From Chara braunii (taxonomy: Eukaryota > Streptophyta > Charophyceae > Charales > Characeae), in contig BFEA01000204.1 of the NCBI GenBank assembly GCA_003427395.1, positions 952,592 to 977,895 of the forward strand: 25,304 nt of DNA. Reading direction: 5' to 3'. The translations under genes were made by a program, and so were the position numbers. The first letter of the stretch is position 1. The number at the start of each line of letters is the position of its first letter. Shown here one piece after another: positions 11,112 to 19,430 of this stretch. The notes beneath the pieces were generated by a model. The model ran no database searches. It was not told where the DNA came from and saw only the letters and a program-made list of their open reading frames with translations.

Positions 11112-11730
11112 CCACGCCCTCCGACAACGCCTCTTAGGTGAGAACTCGAGCCTAGTGACTGGCTCGAGGTCACCAACCTGGATGAGCATATCACTTAAGT
11201 ACTCGTCCGGGTTGGCTCCCTTCCTAGTAGACAATTACACGCAGCCCAGAAAGATGGTCCATCGACGAAGTGCCTGATGTTCCACCAGGGTGCCCTTACA
11301 TTTCCAAGCCTATCTTGGTTGGACAAAGGCAAGTTGTAGCCCTAGGCAACCTTCGGGGTTTTCAGCCGAGGTGTGAAGGATGAGGTAGGAGAAAGACGTG
11401 GGATAGAAAAGAAAGGGAGGGAAGGAGGATGTGAATCAACCCTCTCTGATTTCAATGACTTTCACCTTGTATGAACGATCCACACTAAAGTCGTGACAAT
11501 ATAGTGCGCCTCCCCCTCGCCCAAGTTTTAGGTTAGAAATCTCAGAGTTTGGGCCGCCTCCAACGGAACGGCTCATACTAGCCACAAGGCAATGTGGGTT
11601 ATGCACTCAAATTATTGACTCGCTCGCTCCTACGCATGGCCGTGAACTGAATGTCAGAATCCTGTACGATTCAAGTAGAGATGGCATAGGCTGGAAGGGT
11701 CAAGCCATCCTCTCCGTTTGTGTGTGGACG
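11112..11730. other. Unassigned non-coding stretch
   Basis: Mixed-composition sequence without a recognisable gene or repeat. A purine-rich patch lies near 11375-11430. Confidence 0.5.
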
Positions 11731-11815
11731 CGGTGCAAAGTGGCAATACAAGAAACAAATGAATCTCCCACGGGAATGGGGGACGATTCGTTTCTTGTAT
11801 TGCCACTTTGCAGCG
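11731..11815. repeat. Near-perfect foldback element
   Basis: The left arm from 11735 (GCAAAGTGGCAATACAAGAA, then AC) pairs over 22 bp without mismatch with the right arm ending at 11811. After a 4-base bulge (AAAT) it pairs over five more (GAATC/GATTC), and partial pairing continues towards the tip through TCCCA/TGGGG. Outer bases GCG/CGC also pair. A hairpin this complete is typical of a young foldback or MITE, or of a plant miRNA-type precursor. I do not recognise the arm as a known miRNA. Related single arms lie at 11923-11990 and about 12001-12045. Confidence 0.75.
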
Positions 11816-11818
11816 CTT

Positions 11819-11819
<1 letters not shown>

Positions 11820-11901
<82 letters not shown>

Positions 11902-11924
11902 CTATCTATCTATCTATCTCTCTG
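11820..11924. repeat. Compound (TC)n-(TG)n-(TCTA)n microsatellite
   Basis: About 37 TC units to 11893, then a short TG run, then four TCTA units and a short TC run. It separates the foldback on its left from the next direct copy of the foldback arm on its right. Confidence 0.95.
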
Positions 11925-12045
11925 TGGACGCGGTGCAAAGTTGCAATACAAGAAACAAATGAATCTCCCACAGGAATGCGGGAAGTATTGGCCAATTTGC
12001 ACAGTGCCAATACACGAAACGAATGAATCTCCGCGGGAGGATTGG
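11923..12045 (+). repeat. Two further copies of the foldback arm
   Basis: From 11923 the sequence repeats the left part of the foldback element (GTGGACGCGGTGCAAAG, then TTGCAATACAAGAAACAAAT and a CTCCCA-like section) with a few changes. A more diverged direct copy follows at about 12001 (AGTGCCAATACACGAAACGA). Neither has its own inverted partner. They suggest slippage or unequal exchange among copies lying between TC tracts. Confidence 0.7.
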
Positions 12046-12072
12046 ATAGTTGAACCTGCACATGTGGACGAA

Positions 12073-12077
<5 letters not shown>

Positions 12078-12141
<64 letters not shown>
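12078..12141. repeat. (TC)n microsatellite ending at the gap
   Basis: About 32 TC units running directly into the run of N. Its true length is unknown because the assembly breaks inside it. Confidence 0.95.
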
Positions 12142-12182
12142 NNNNNNNNNNNNNNNNNNNNNNNNNNNNNNNNNNNNNNNNN
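12142..12182. other. Assembly gap (41 N)
   Basis: A run of 41 undetermined bases flanked by a TC tract on the left and adapter-linked sequence on the right. Distance and even adjacency across it should not be trusted. Peptides carrying X residues across it are artefacts. Confidence 0.99.
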
Positions 12183-12229
12183 GCACGGAGTAAGACTGTG
12201 TTGGAAAGTTTTAGAAGATGTGTATAAGA

Positions 12230-12234
<5 letters not shown>
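12183..12234 (+). other. Residual Tn5/Nextera mosaic end joined to a repeat fragment
   Basis: Bases 12216-12234 read AGATGTGTATAAGAGACAG, exactly the 19-base mosaic end used in Nextera library kits (established knowledge). Bases 12183-12216 are identical to 20834-20867, inside the poly(A)-tailed insertion. So a read of that repeat family, still carrying adapter, was built into the scaffold next to the gap. This is a sequencing artefact and not genomic sequence. Confidence 0.95.

Positions 12235-12281
<47 letters not shown>
12235..12281. repeat. (CA)n microsatellite
   Basis: About 23 CA units starting directly after the adapter sequence. Since the adapter precedes it, its link to the left side of the gap is not proven. 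Confidence 0.95.
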
Positions 12282-12283
<2 letters not shown>

Positions 12284-12336
12284 AACCGCGCGTTTGATTT
12301 GTTGTTGGTTTTCTTTCTTATTTTTCTTGAATCTCG

Positions 12337-12361
12337 TTTTTTTTTTTTTTTTTTTTTTTTT
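12337..12361. repeat. T25 homopolymer
   Basis: Twenty-five T in a row. It could be the reverse-strand poly(A) tail of a retroposed copy, but I find no matching target duplication around it. Confidence 0.9.
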
Positions 12362-12753
12362 GCTTAGAGATGCTCAACGGCCGGCTACCGGTAGCTCCCG
12401 CATCAGACTCGGTAGTTGAGGAAGGTACTGGTGGTTTGAAGATGGTCAATAGGTTCATGATTGGAGGCAAGGTTCTAGGTCGAGGGTCATTTTTTACCTG
12501 GGATGTATGAGCCTCGACCTAAAATAAGAAAAGGATAAATTTCGATAAACTCTACCCTTTTCTATCTAAAATGAGCTCAGGAAGGAGACCGGAAGCCCAC
12601 TTCTTTGCAAGATGGACAATTCTGAGGTTTGGAATGCCATGTTCTCTGGGAATTTTTGCTGAGAGCGGACACCTCCCTACAATCAAGGTCTGCCTTTGCC
12701 TTCATATTTTGAAGGTTCGAGAGTTAAAATAGTTTCCGCCACCCAAAGTTCAT
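12362..12753. other. Left flank of the LTR retrotransposon
   Basis: No gene is recognised. It includes AAGGTACTGGTGGTTTGAAG at 12422, a short repeat that recurs near 24.9-25.0 kb, and a 10-bp inverted repeat (TAGGTCGAGG at 12476, CCTCGACCTA at 12512). The last four bases, TCAT at 12750-12753, match the four bases after the 3' LTR. Confidence 0.6.
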
Positions 12754-13549
12754 TGCAATATTCTGCTCGGTATGCCCTGAAGTGGCCCTAAGGCCACACA
12801 CAGGCCGCGACCCCGGTCTGAGGCCACAAAAGGCCAAGGGGAGGAAAACCCCCCAAATTGGCCCAGGTCCTGCGCGCCCGACAGTTGACTTCGGTCACTT
12901 GCCCAGCGGCCCAAGAGTCAAAGTATGCATGTACCCAGCCCAGGTCGTTGGTCAGACACACACACTTGTTTGTATGCAGGTACTAAGACAACATTCGAAC
13001 CAAGTGTAAGTCTGCAATTGTACGCGATCGAGGCCCTCGGCTGTGAGTCAATCTGAGCCACCGTGGGTGGGAGACCTGAGGCCGGTCAGCCTCGTCAAAC
13101 ACTACATAAGGCCCGACCACCAGGGAGACAACATTTAGTCTTGCTATGCTGCCTTGACGCTGGCTTGACGCTAGCTGTATGTTGGCTTGACGCTGGCTGG
13201 ACGTTGTTGTTATCATATTGATATGATTTCTCATATATTACTAATATTCAAATAAACTATAATTATAATCAATATAATTACAATCTAATAGACAATATAA
13301 AGATACTAAATAATATAGAAAGAATATTCTATAAATAATATGAAAGAATATATTATATTATATTAATATATATTCAGGCATATTAATATATAAATATAAA
13401 TCTATCAAAATAAATAGGAATAAATATAAAATATATAAATATGAATTATATAAATATAAATTATAAATACAATAGAATAAAGAGAATATAATTAATATAA
13501 TACATCAAATATCCCAATATCAAATCATATATTTTATCATATAAAAATC

Positions 13550-13558
13550 TATAAATAG
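13550..13558 (+). promoter_or_regulatory. Candidate TATA box
   Basis: TATAAATAG is a consensus plant TATA box, but it sits in very AT-rich DNA where such words arise by chance. What makes it notable is its place exactly at the border where AT-rich sequence changes to the structured, normal-GC centre of the insert. A transcript would start about 25-35 bases later, inside or just after the first hairpin. Confidence 0.35.
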
Positions 13559-13594
13559 AAGACGGTAGGCAGACTATTAGTGGACTACCGTCTT
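13559..13594. repeat. Hairpin 1 of the LTR insert
   Basis: AAGACGGTAG and CTACCGTCTT pair perfectly over 10 bp. The loop contains GTAGGCAGACTATTAGTGGA, of which a near copy (GTAGGCAACCTATCAGTGGA) recurs at 13692, just after hairpin 2. Confidence 0.7.
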
Positions 13595-13595
13595 T

Positions 13596-13684
13596 ACCCG
13601 AATAGAATGCCCGGTCATTATAGCTGCACTTGGGGTAACTTTCAGGTGAGAAGCAGCGATAATGACCACGCGCTTTATTCGGGT
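13596..13684. repeat. Hairpin 2 of the LTR insert
   Basis: Two 32-base arms (13596-13627 and 13653-13684) match at 26 of 32 positions. The outer part pairs ACCCGAATA with TTATTCGGGT apart from one position, and the inner part pairs GGTCATTAT with ATAATGACC plus GCTGC/GCAGC. The loop is about 25 bases. Only one base separates it from hairpin 1. Confidence 0.7.
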
Positions 13685-13821
13685 GACGATAGTAGGCAAC
13701 CTATCAGTGGACCAAAGGCAGACTGCAAACAGACCCTATGGCCTCTTGGACCAATTTCCAGTCCCCAGTACTCCATAAATGTCCATATCCATGGGCTTCA
13801 TGTAAGAGGATTGTGCACCCT

Positions 13822-13971
13822 CCGACAATGGGTTAGCATGTAGATATTGACACCATCGAGGAGAATGGATAAGTATGACATCCGAAGGGTTCATATCCAA
13901 CACTGGATTGGTATGCAGACATTGACACAGTCGCAGAAGATGGACAAGTACCAGAGCGAAAGGGAAGACCT
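13822..13971. repeat. 75-bp tandem duplication
   Basis: Two diverged units start CCGACAATGGGTTAGCATG at 13822 and CCAACACTGGATTGGTATG at 13897. They share GACA, TTGACAC and AAGTA-type words further along. Divergence by eye is roughly a quarter of positions, so the duplication is old. It lies inside the LTR insert. Confidence 0.65.
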
Positions 13972-14160
13972 GGTACCATCTACAAAAATGAGATTCAATT
14001 GCTATCTTCAAGACGACGAGGAAGATGAGTGGATTGACATACAAAACTGCTGCAGACAAGATAAAAATAGATAGTTGCCCATTATGAGATGCAGCTCAAA
14101 GAAGACAAGCACAACCATTACTTGCAGCAGAGTGCGGCGCAGCCCTTTACATTAAAAAAA

Positions 14161-14163
<3 letters not shown>

Positions 14164-14201
<38 letters not shown>

Positions 14202-14204
14202 CAA
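14164..14204. repeat. (CAA)n microsatellite
   Basis: About 13 CAA units preceded by a run of ten A. The apparent poly-Gln stretch here is a repeat product. It marks the return to AT-rich sequence in the insert. Confidence 0.9.
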
Positions 14205-14734
14205 TATAGATAAGATAGTGAAAAAAAAAAATAGATCCGTTATACAGATTCTCTTAGAAAGAATCATCTTCAAATTCAATAGAATCAAAATGAGAGAGAA
14301 GAACCAACAAAATCTAATATGTCAGTTACAATTAGAAAAAAATAGAAGATATGCTAATTAATAGAATCAAATGAATAAAATAAAAGACTATTATCTTTTA
14401 AAAAATAGAATAATACAATAAATAGACTAATAAATTAGTAATAATTTCATTGATATGTCTAATTCTAATGAATTTAGAATGAATTTGTTGACATGAGGAG
14501 AGAGGGAAACCCGGAGAAGTAGAGGGCATTGTCGGGTTGCTATCTCTGTGGTCATTGATAGATATCTCTTCCACCCTCTAATCTGTTTGTTTCCCGTCTC
14601 CTCTCTTCGTCTATTGGTTACCAAACATTGTATCACAAATTACATTCACGATTATTTGGAGACATTATTCAGAACTGAGATTTTTTGTATTTCGACATCT
14701 GATGAGTATCTTCCAAACTGGGTTCATTACAATT

Positions 14735-14746
14735 TGGTATCAGAGC
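14735..14746 (+). promoter_or_regulatory. Primer-binding site for initiator Met tRNA
   Basis: TGGTATCAGAGC is complementary to the 3' end of plant initiator methionine tRNA and is the usual minus-strand primer site of plant LTR retrotransposons. It starts three bases after the 5' LTR terminal CA, which fixes the LTR end and the element's direction. Confidence 0.93.
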
Positions 14747-14793
14747 TTACCTTCTTCGTCGCGATCTGCTGTCAAGCGCCAGGGGGCGCCCAA

Positions 14794-15719
14794 GTAAGTG
14801 GGAGGTGCCATGCATGATTGGACCAAAACATGTTTATTAACGAGCGCAATTATTATCGTGAGACTAGACATGAACTGCCACGCGCGTGCGCACGCTCACT
14901 TGAAGATGATGACGTGGATCTTTTGAAGAAAAGCGGCGACATTGCTTACGTGGCGCTTTGTTGCTAACCTAGCGATCAGATACCGACAAGAGCATTGTTG
15001 GTTGCAGGCTGACGTGGCGCTGGAAGAGAGAGAGAAAGAGAGTGGGATATCGGGACTGTTGACATGGTGCGCTGCCTACGTGGCATGGCGCAGGGTTGCT
15101 GACGTGGCATCCTAAGATTAGCAGGGTATTATATGACGTGGCATGTACCTGTGTCGTGACTTACCTGCTGGTGCTCCATACTCCAGTGGTACTTCGACGT
15201 GGCATACTAGTGGTGGATGAGTTGGCAGTTCGTGCATTGCTGACATGGCATCCCTTCTGAAGGCCTTACTGGCCATTGACGCTGATGTGGCAGACTCCGC
15301 AGAGTTGGTGTTGGCATTCCAGGGGTGACATGTGGCATACTTTGTGCGCTCCCGTGGGTGAGTAAGTGATACTTGCACTTGTGTGCTGGCGGCGGTACAA
15401 CTTCACGATTGGTTGTAGTGCCACGCGTCGGCCCTTGTGCCTGGCTGCATTGGCATTCACAGTGTGACATTCAGAAGAGGATGAGCTGCTGATGATTGAT
15501 TAATTGTTGTTGTTTGCTGACTCTACTCACTTGTCTTGGTTGTTTTGTGGTGCATACTCACTTGTGTTGTTGTGTCTTGATCACACTGGTCGTGGCTGTG
15601 GTACCTGTACACTCTCGTTAGGACGTCATCACACATAGGACAGACAATAAAAGTTAGAAATAGGAGAAAATTGAAATTTGTTCCTTCTTTATTTTGTTTC
15701 TTTTCTTTTCTTGTTGCAG
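14794..15719 (+). other. Candidate leader intron
   Basis: CCAA|GTAAGT at 14794 is a consensus 5' splice site. At 15719 a TTTCTTTTCTTTTCTTGTTGCAG tract ends as a textbook polypyrimidine tract and 3' splice site. Removing these 926 bases would take out the ACGTGGC array and join a short leader to the gag start, 171 bases downstream of the acceptor. Another possible acceptor is ATTGTGCAG at 15780. Splicing is inferred from the signals alone. Confidence 0.35.
14911..15340 (+). repeat. Degenerate ACGTGGCA motif array
   Basis: GACGTGGCAT or a close variant (TACGTGGCG, GACATGGCAT, GATGTGGCAG) occurs about eleven times: near 14911, 14947, 15011, 15061, 15077, 15101, 15135, 15196, 15242, 15284 and 15328. 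All are on the plus strand. ACGTGGC is the core of plant ABRE/G-box sites bound by bZIP factors (established knowledge). The 3' LTR has similar words near 23457-23500 and at 23630. Whether it is a regulatory cluster or the relic of a short tandem repeat cannot be told from sequence. Confidence 0.65.
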
Positions 15720-15889
15720 TGGATTGAGACCGGGTGTGGCCGTTAAATTTATTATTGTCATGCAATTATATATTGTGCAGCGAACACGCATTGTGAAAAT
15801 GCCTTACCTCTGTAATTCTTTGCGCCTCTCTGTCTTGACTCGTTTCATCCCTCTCTTTCTCCTGCCCGTCTCCATCACCTTTTTCGCCG

Positions 15890-17590
15890 ATGAGGAAGGT
15901 GGTGGCTGAACAGCACGTACGCAGCCAGTTCGACTTGCGTGCTCCAGAGTCAGAACTGAAGGAGGTTGACACGACTGTTTAGATGTTGGAAGTGAGCGGT
16001 AAAGTGCATCAGACTATTGATCAGGGCCGAATGGCCCTCGATCAATATGTTGCCGAGCAGCTGGCTACGATTGCTGGTAACATGCCTAAAGAAGAAGAAG
16101 GAGAAAAGAAGAAAGAAAAGAGGGAAGAACCAGAATTTTCTGAAGAGATTACGATGGCACTCAAGCAATTGGAAGAAACCTTGAATGCAGAGAAAAGAAA
16201 GATAGAATAATACCGGAGAGTGAAGATGAAGAAATAACAACAAGAGAGAAAAATGAATGAAATCAGACAAAGAAAAATGAATGAAATCAGACAGTAGTTT
16301 CATTTTGAAGGAACAAAGACTGACCTTGCATACGTTTTGAATAATTTGATGGCCTACCTCACAAATCTCAAACTGAAGATTAACTGTAACACCGTTGCGA
16401 TTGAGACAATGACTAGACTTGTGAAGGGAAAAGACAAGCTGGTCATTGAGGAGGAGGCCAAGGGGGTAGAAGAAAAGAGAGAACCCCAGGAGAAATTAAT
16501 GAAGGATGCAATGAAATGAGTGACGCCGGAGACTCCCGAAAGTTCCAAGAAAGGAACCGAGAAACCGGTGGAAAAGAAAGAAGAGCCCGCTACAAAGGAG
16601 TTGGCCAAGGAAGTAGAGAAGCCAAAAAGGAAAGAGAAAGTGAAGATGGAACTTCCGTTTACCTACAATGGAAAGCGAGGTGAGCATCTATTGCTCTGGA
16701 TTGCAGAAATCCAGACATATTGTAGCAATGCACCGGTAGAGCCAAAAAGCCAAGTGACTTTCACTACCTCATGTCTAGGCGAGGTAGCAAAGGAATGGGT
16801 CTTGTCTGAAGCCAACGTTGCTAGCTTCGAGAATATAGTTGAGTGGGTCAAAACCTTGACCCTCCGAGAATTTCTCCAAAAGATTAAGGAGAGATTTTTG
16901 GACAAAACAATGGTCAATAAGGCCTTTGACGAGCTTACCACCATCGGCCAAAAGCGTTGGACGACTGTGGATGCATTGCCGCGTGAAGTTGATTGGTTGT
17001 TGCAGGTACCTGGTCTGAACCTGCAAGACAGTCAAGTCCTTTATATCTTCTCGCGAGCATTGCCGGAACCCATCCGAGGACAGCTCGTTGCAGAGGCCAA
17101 GTCCGGTGAGTACAACTATAGACAGTTCCACGACCTCGCACTCAAGAGGGAGCAAATGACTACTCACGTAAAAGGAACGTACTCATCTGTAGTGAAGAAT
17201 GGTCTGGTTGGCGGGTATGGTAGGCGAGTCCTGTGGCGGCAAAAGCGACAGGACCACATGCTCGTCGTCTTTGGCGATGACACGGTGGAAAAACTACCCC
17301 TTAATGAGGCCGAGGGAGAAGGAGGTGGCAACAGTGAGTCAAAAGAGGATCACGTCACTGCTGCGGTGACCAACAAGGGAGGTACCAATTCTTGGAGTAG
17401 GAAGAAGAGGCCACGCTCCTTTCCCGAGCACCCCGATATTGCAGCCAGAAAACCTTGGGAAAAAATGGGTCTGTCACAGGAAGAGTGGCAACAGCGGATG
17501 GATAACAAGCAGTGTCTTAAGTGCGGCACTGCAAGGCACATCATAGCATGGTGCCCCCTCATTCGAAACCCCAAAGGAAACAGCCAGTAG
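15890..17590 (+). pseudogene. gag pseudogene (capsid/nucleocapsid)
   Basis: One reading frame runs from ATG at 15890 to TAG at 17588 but carries five internal stops: TAG 15980, TAA 16208, TAA 16235, TAG 16295 and TGA 16517. The frame never shifts, so the coding relationship is plain; the last part (16520-17590) is open for 356 codons. The first third is charged, rich in Lys/Glu and likely coiled coil. The capsid-like part covers about 16650-17180 and includes PFTYNGKRGEHLLLWI. A CCHC zinc knuckle (C-x2-C-x4-H-x4-C) lies at 17513-17554 near the C terminus. Gag packages the element RNA in cytoplasmic particles. The start is chosen as the first ATG of this frame after the candidate splice acceptor. 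Confidence 0.85.
16247..16294 (+). repeat. 24-bp in-frame tandem duplication in gag
   Basis: Two copies of a 24-base unit (AGAAAAATGAATGAAATCAG, then ACA plus A or G) lie end to end, identical except for the last base. The duplication adds eight codons without shifting frame and is followed at once by the TAG at 16295. Confidence 0.9.
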
Positions 17591-19426
17591 GAGTAACATC
17601 TGCTCTTATCGAGTTGAGGGGTTCGGTTGAAGGTAAGGCGTCGATCACCCCTTTCAACCCCTCAACTCATATGGCAAAGGATGACTCTTCTTCGGCCCAC
17701 CGTCCAGAACACCCTGACACCATCTTATGTTCTGTCTCTCTAGACGATTCCCTTGACGAACTTGGTAATGAATTGATAGCTTTAAGAAGTTCGTGGGCTA
17801 AGAAAGAAAGTCTAAGGGTGAGTTGATGATCGCAAATATTAAGATTGCACGTACGCGAGTAGGTGCCTTGTTAGACCCTGGATCGACGCGGTCTTATATC
17901 TTAGAGAAGGCAATTCGTAAGTTGCATCTGTACATGAAGGTAAGGGACTTGCCAAGACCTATCACGTCTATGTTGGCTGGCAAGAGCACGATCACAGTCT
18001 CTCGGTATGTCGATCGTGTAAAGTGTTATTTTCGAACAACGAAAGGAAAGAAGATCTTGCATGAGATATCCTTCCTAATTGAGAAGAACTTACGCTTTGA
18101 TATTATTCTGGGTATGGATTGGCACGAGGAAGCCGACCCAGAATTCAAATTCAACGAGAAGATTATCAAACTCAAGGACGAAAAATCTGAATTTAAAGTG
18201 ATTAAATTGTATCACATGTTTGTCTCTGACTCGTCATTGTCTTTCTATTGTACGAGTTACCCAGCCTTTAGATCGATGGTCTCGAAAAAGAAGTTGGATC
18301 AGGATGTGATGATGGTGCTCGTCAAACGAGTAGGTGAATGTTCCTCATCCTGTCTTCCTTCTATTGAAAAACTACTTCACGAATGTAAGGACTTGCAGAT
18401 TGAGCCAATGAGAATGATTGAGCGTGCTATCAAGCACATAGTTGAGATTATGCTCGGTAGTAAGATTCATAAAGGTCTCATTTGTCGTATGTCTCCTAGG
18501 GAACTTGAGGAACTCGAGAAACAACTACAAAAACTAACTGAAAAAGAATGGATTCGCCTCAGCTCATCTCCTTTTATAATGCTCCTATCTTATTCGTGCC
18601 CAAAAAGGAAGGTGAACTTAGAATATGTATTGATTATCGTGGGTTGAATGTCATCACCGTCAAAAATGCGGAACCACTTCCACGCATTGACGACTTGTTG
18701 GACCAATTGCAGGGATGTAGGTACTTTCGTAAGATTGATCTCAAGTCAGGGTACCACTAGATCGAGGTGGCTCCTAAGGATCAACACAAGACAACCTTTC
18801 GAACCAGGTATGGTCAGTATGAGTTTGTGGTTATGCATTTCGGATTGACTAATGCACCTGCCACCTTTCAAAGGTCTATGAATGAACTGTTTCGTCAATG
18901 GTTGGATCAGTTCCGTGGTTGTTTAACTCGATGATATCCTCGTATATAGCAAGACACTTGAGGATCACGAGAAACACCTACGAATGGTTCTACAAAAGTT
19001 GCACGAAGGCAACTTCAAACTGAATCCTAAGAAGTCCAAAGCTAAGCCCGAGGTCTTGTACTTAGGGCATATAGTCAACGAAGAGGGACTAAGGCCCGAA
19101 GATAAGAAAATAACAGCAATTTGTGATTGGCCCCAACCTGAGACTTTCATGGAACTCATATATTTTTTAGGACTTGCTAGTTATTATAGGAAGTTTGTAA
19201 GAATCTTCTCTTTAATAACTGCTCCTATGAGAAGGCTACTGAAGAAAGGAAAACCTTGGTTGTGGGACAAAGATTGTAAGTCCTCGTTCAAGAAGTTAAA
19301 GCATGTACCGACTCACTACCCTGTCTTAAAGATTGTTGACCCTTCTTTCCCTAGTCAGTATGAAATTGGGGTTGTGTTGCAGCAAAACGGCGATACGGGA
19401 TATAAACCTATTGAGTTTATGTCTAG
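17591..19426 (+). pseudogene. pol pseudogene, 5' part: protease and reverse transcriptase
   Basis: A 17521-17826 frame overlaps the gag end and seems to lead into protease. The protease active site is LLDPGSTRSYI (Asp codon at 17874), the DPG variant seen in some plant gypsy elements, followed by the ILGMDWH motif near 18108. RT begins near 18490 ([20 protein letters not shown]). A one-base loss near 18576 moves the frame. Then come [20 protein letters not shown], the catalytic Asp of [10 protein letters not shown] (18737), a TAG at 18758 where family members have Gln, and [11 protein letters not shown] one-base gain near 18913 restores frame 0. A TAA at 18924 sits where Tyr of YLDD is expected; LDDILVYS follows. 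The RT connection domain runs on until a 1.7-kb insertion cuts it at 19426. Without intact RT the copy cannot replicate itself. Confidence 0.88.
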
Positions 19427-19430
19427 GGGT

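Larger units (their letters stand above)
13210..14484. mobile_element. AT-rich insert within the 5' LTR, family unknown
   Basis: This block has no counterpart in the 3' LTR. TTGTTG stands on both sides (13204-13209 and 14485-14490), consistent with a 6-bp target duplication. The outer parts (13210-13558 and about 14205-14484) are very AT-rich. The centre (13559-14160) has normal GC, two hairpins and a 75-bp tandem duplication, and a TATAAATAG box lies just before it. No terminal inverted repeat, poly(A) end or coding domain is evident. It could be a non-autonomous transposon or a recombined piece of another element; calling it mobile rests on the short flanking repeat only. Confidence 0.5.
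12754..14731 (+). repeat. 5' LTR, interrupted
   Basis: Two parts align with the 3' LTR: 12754-13209 with the first ~430 bases of the 3' LTR, and 14485-14731 with 23682-23913. The LTR ends TTCATTACA just before the primer-binding site. Between the parts, the ~360 bases found in the 3' LTR are missing and a 1275-base AT-rich block is present instead. The start at TG 12754 is inferred from decaying similarity to 22899 and from the flanking TCAT; the clear similarity begins at GCTCGGTATGCCCTGAAGTG a few bases later. A TATA-like CTACATAAGG lies at 13102 in the shared part. Confidence 0.8.

Noticed and set aside
10503-11234. 243-codon and overlapping 177-codon open frames on the minus strand
   Set aside because: They overlap each other in different frames, cross a minisatellite, and have Arg/Pro-rich composition explained by GC content. 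No domain seen.
11720-12285. Open frames with long Ser-Leu, Arg-Glu or Thr-His repeats across the gap
   Set aside because: They translate microsatellites, N bases and adapter sequence, so they are artefacts.
13210-14484. Organelle DNA insertion
   Set aside because: The AT-rich block with hairpins recalls mitochondrial spacers, but no organelle gene or recognisable organelle sequence is present, and it is bordered by TTGTTG inside an LTR.
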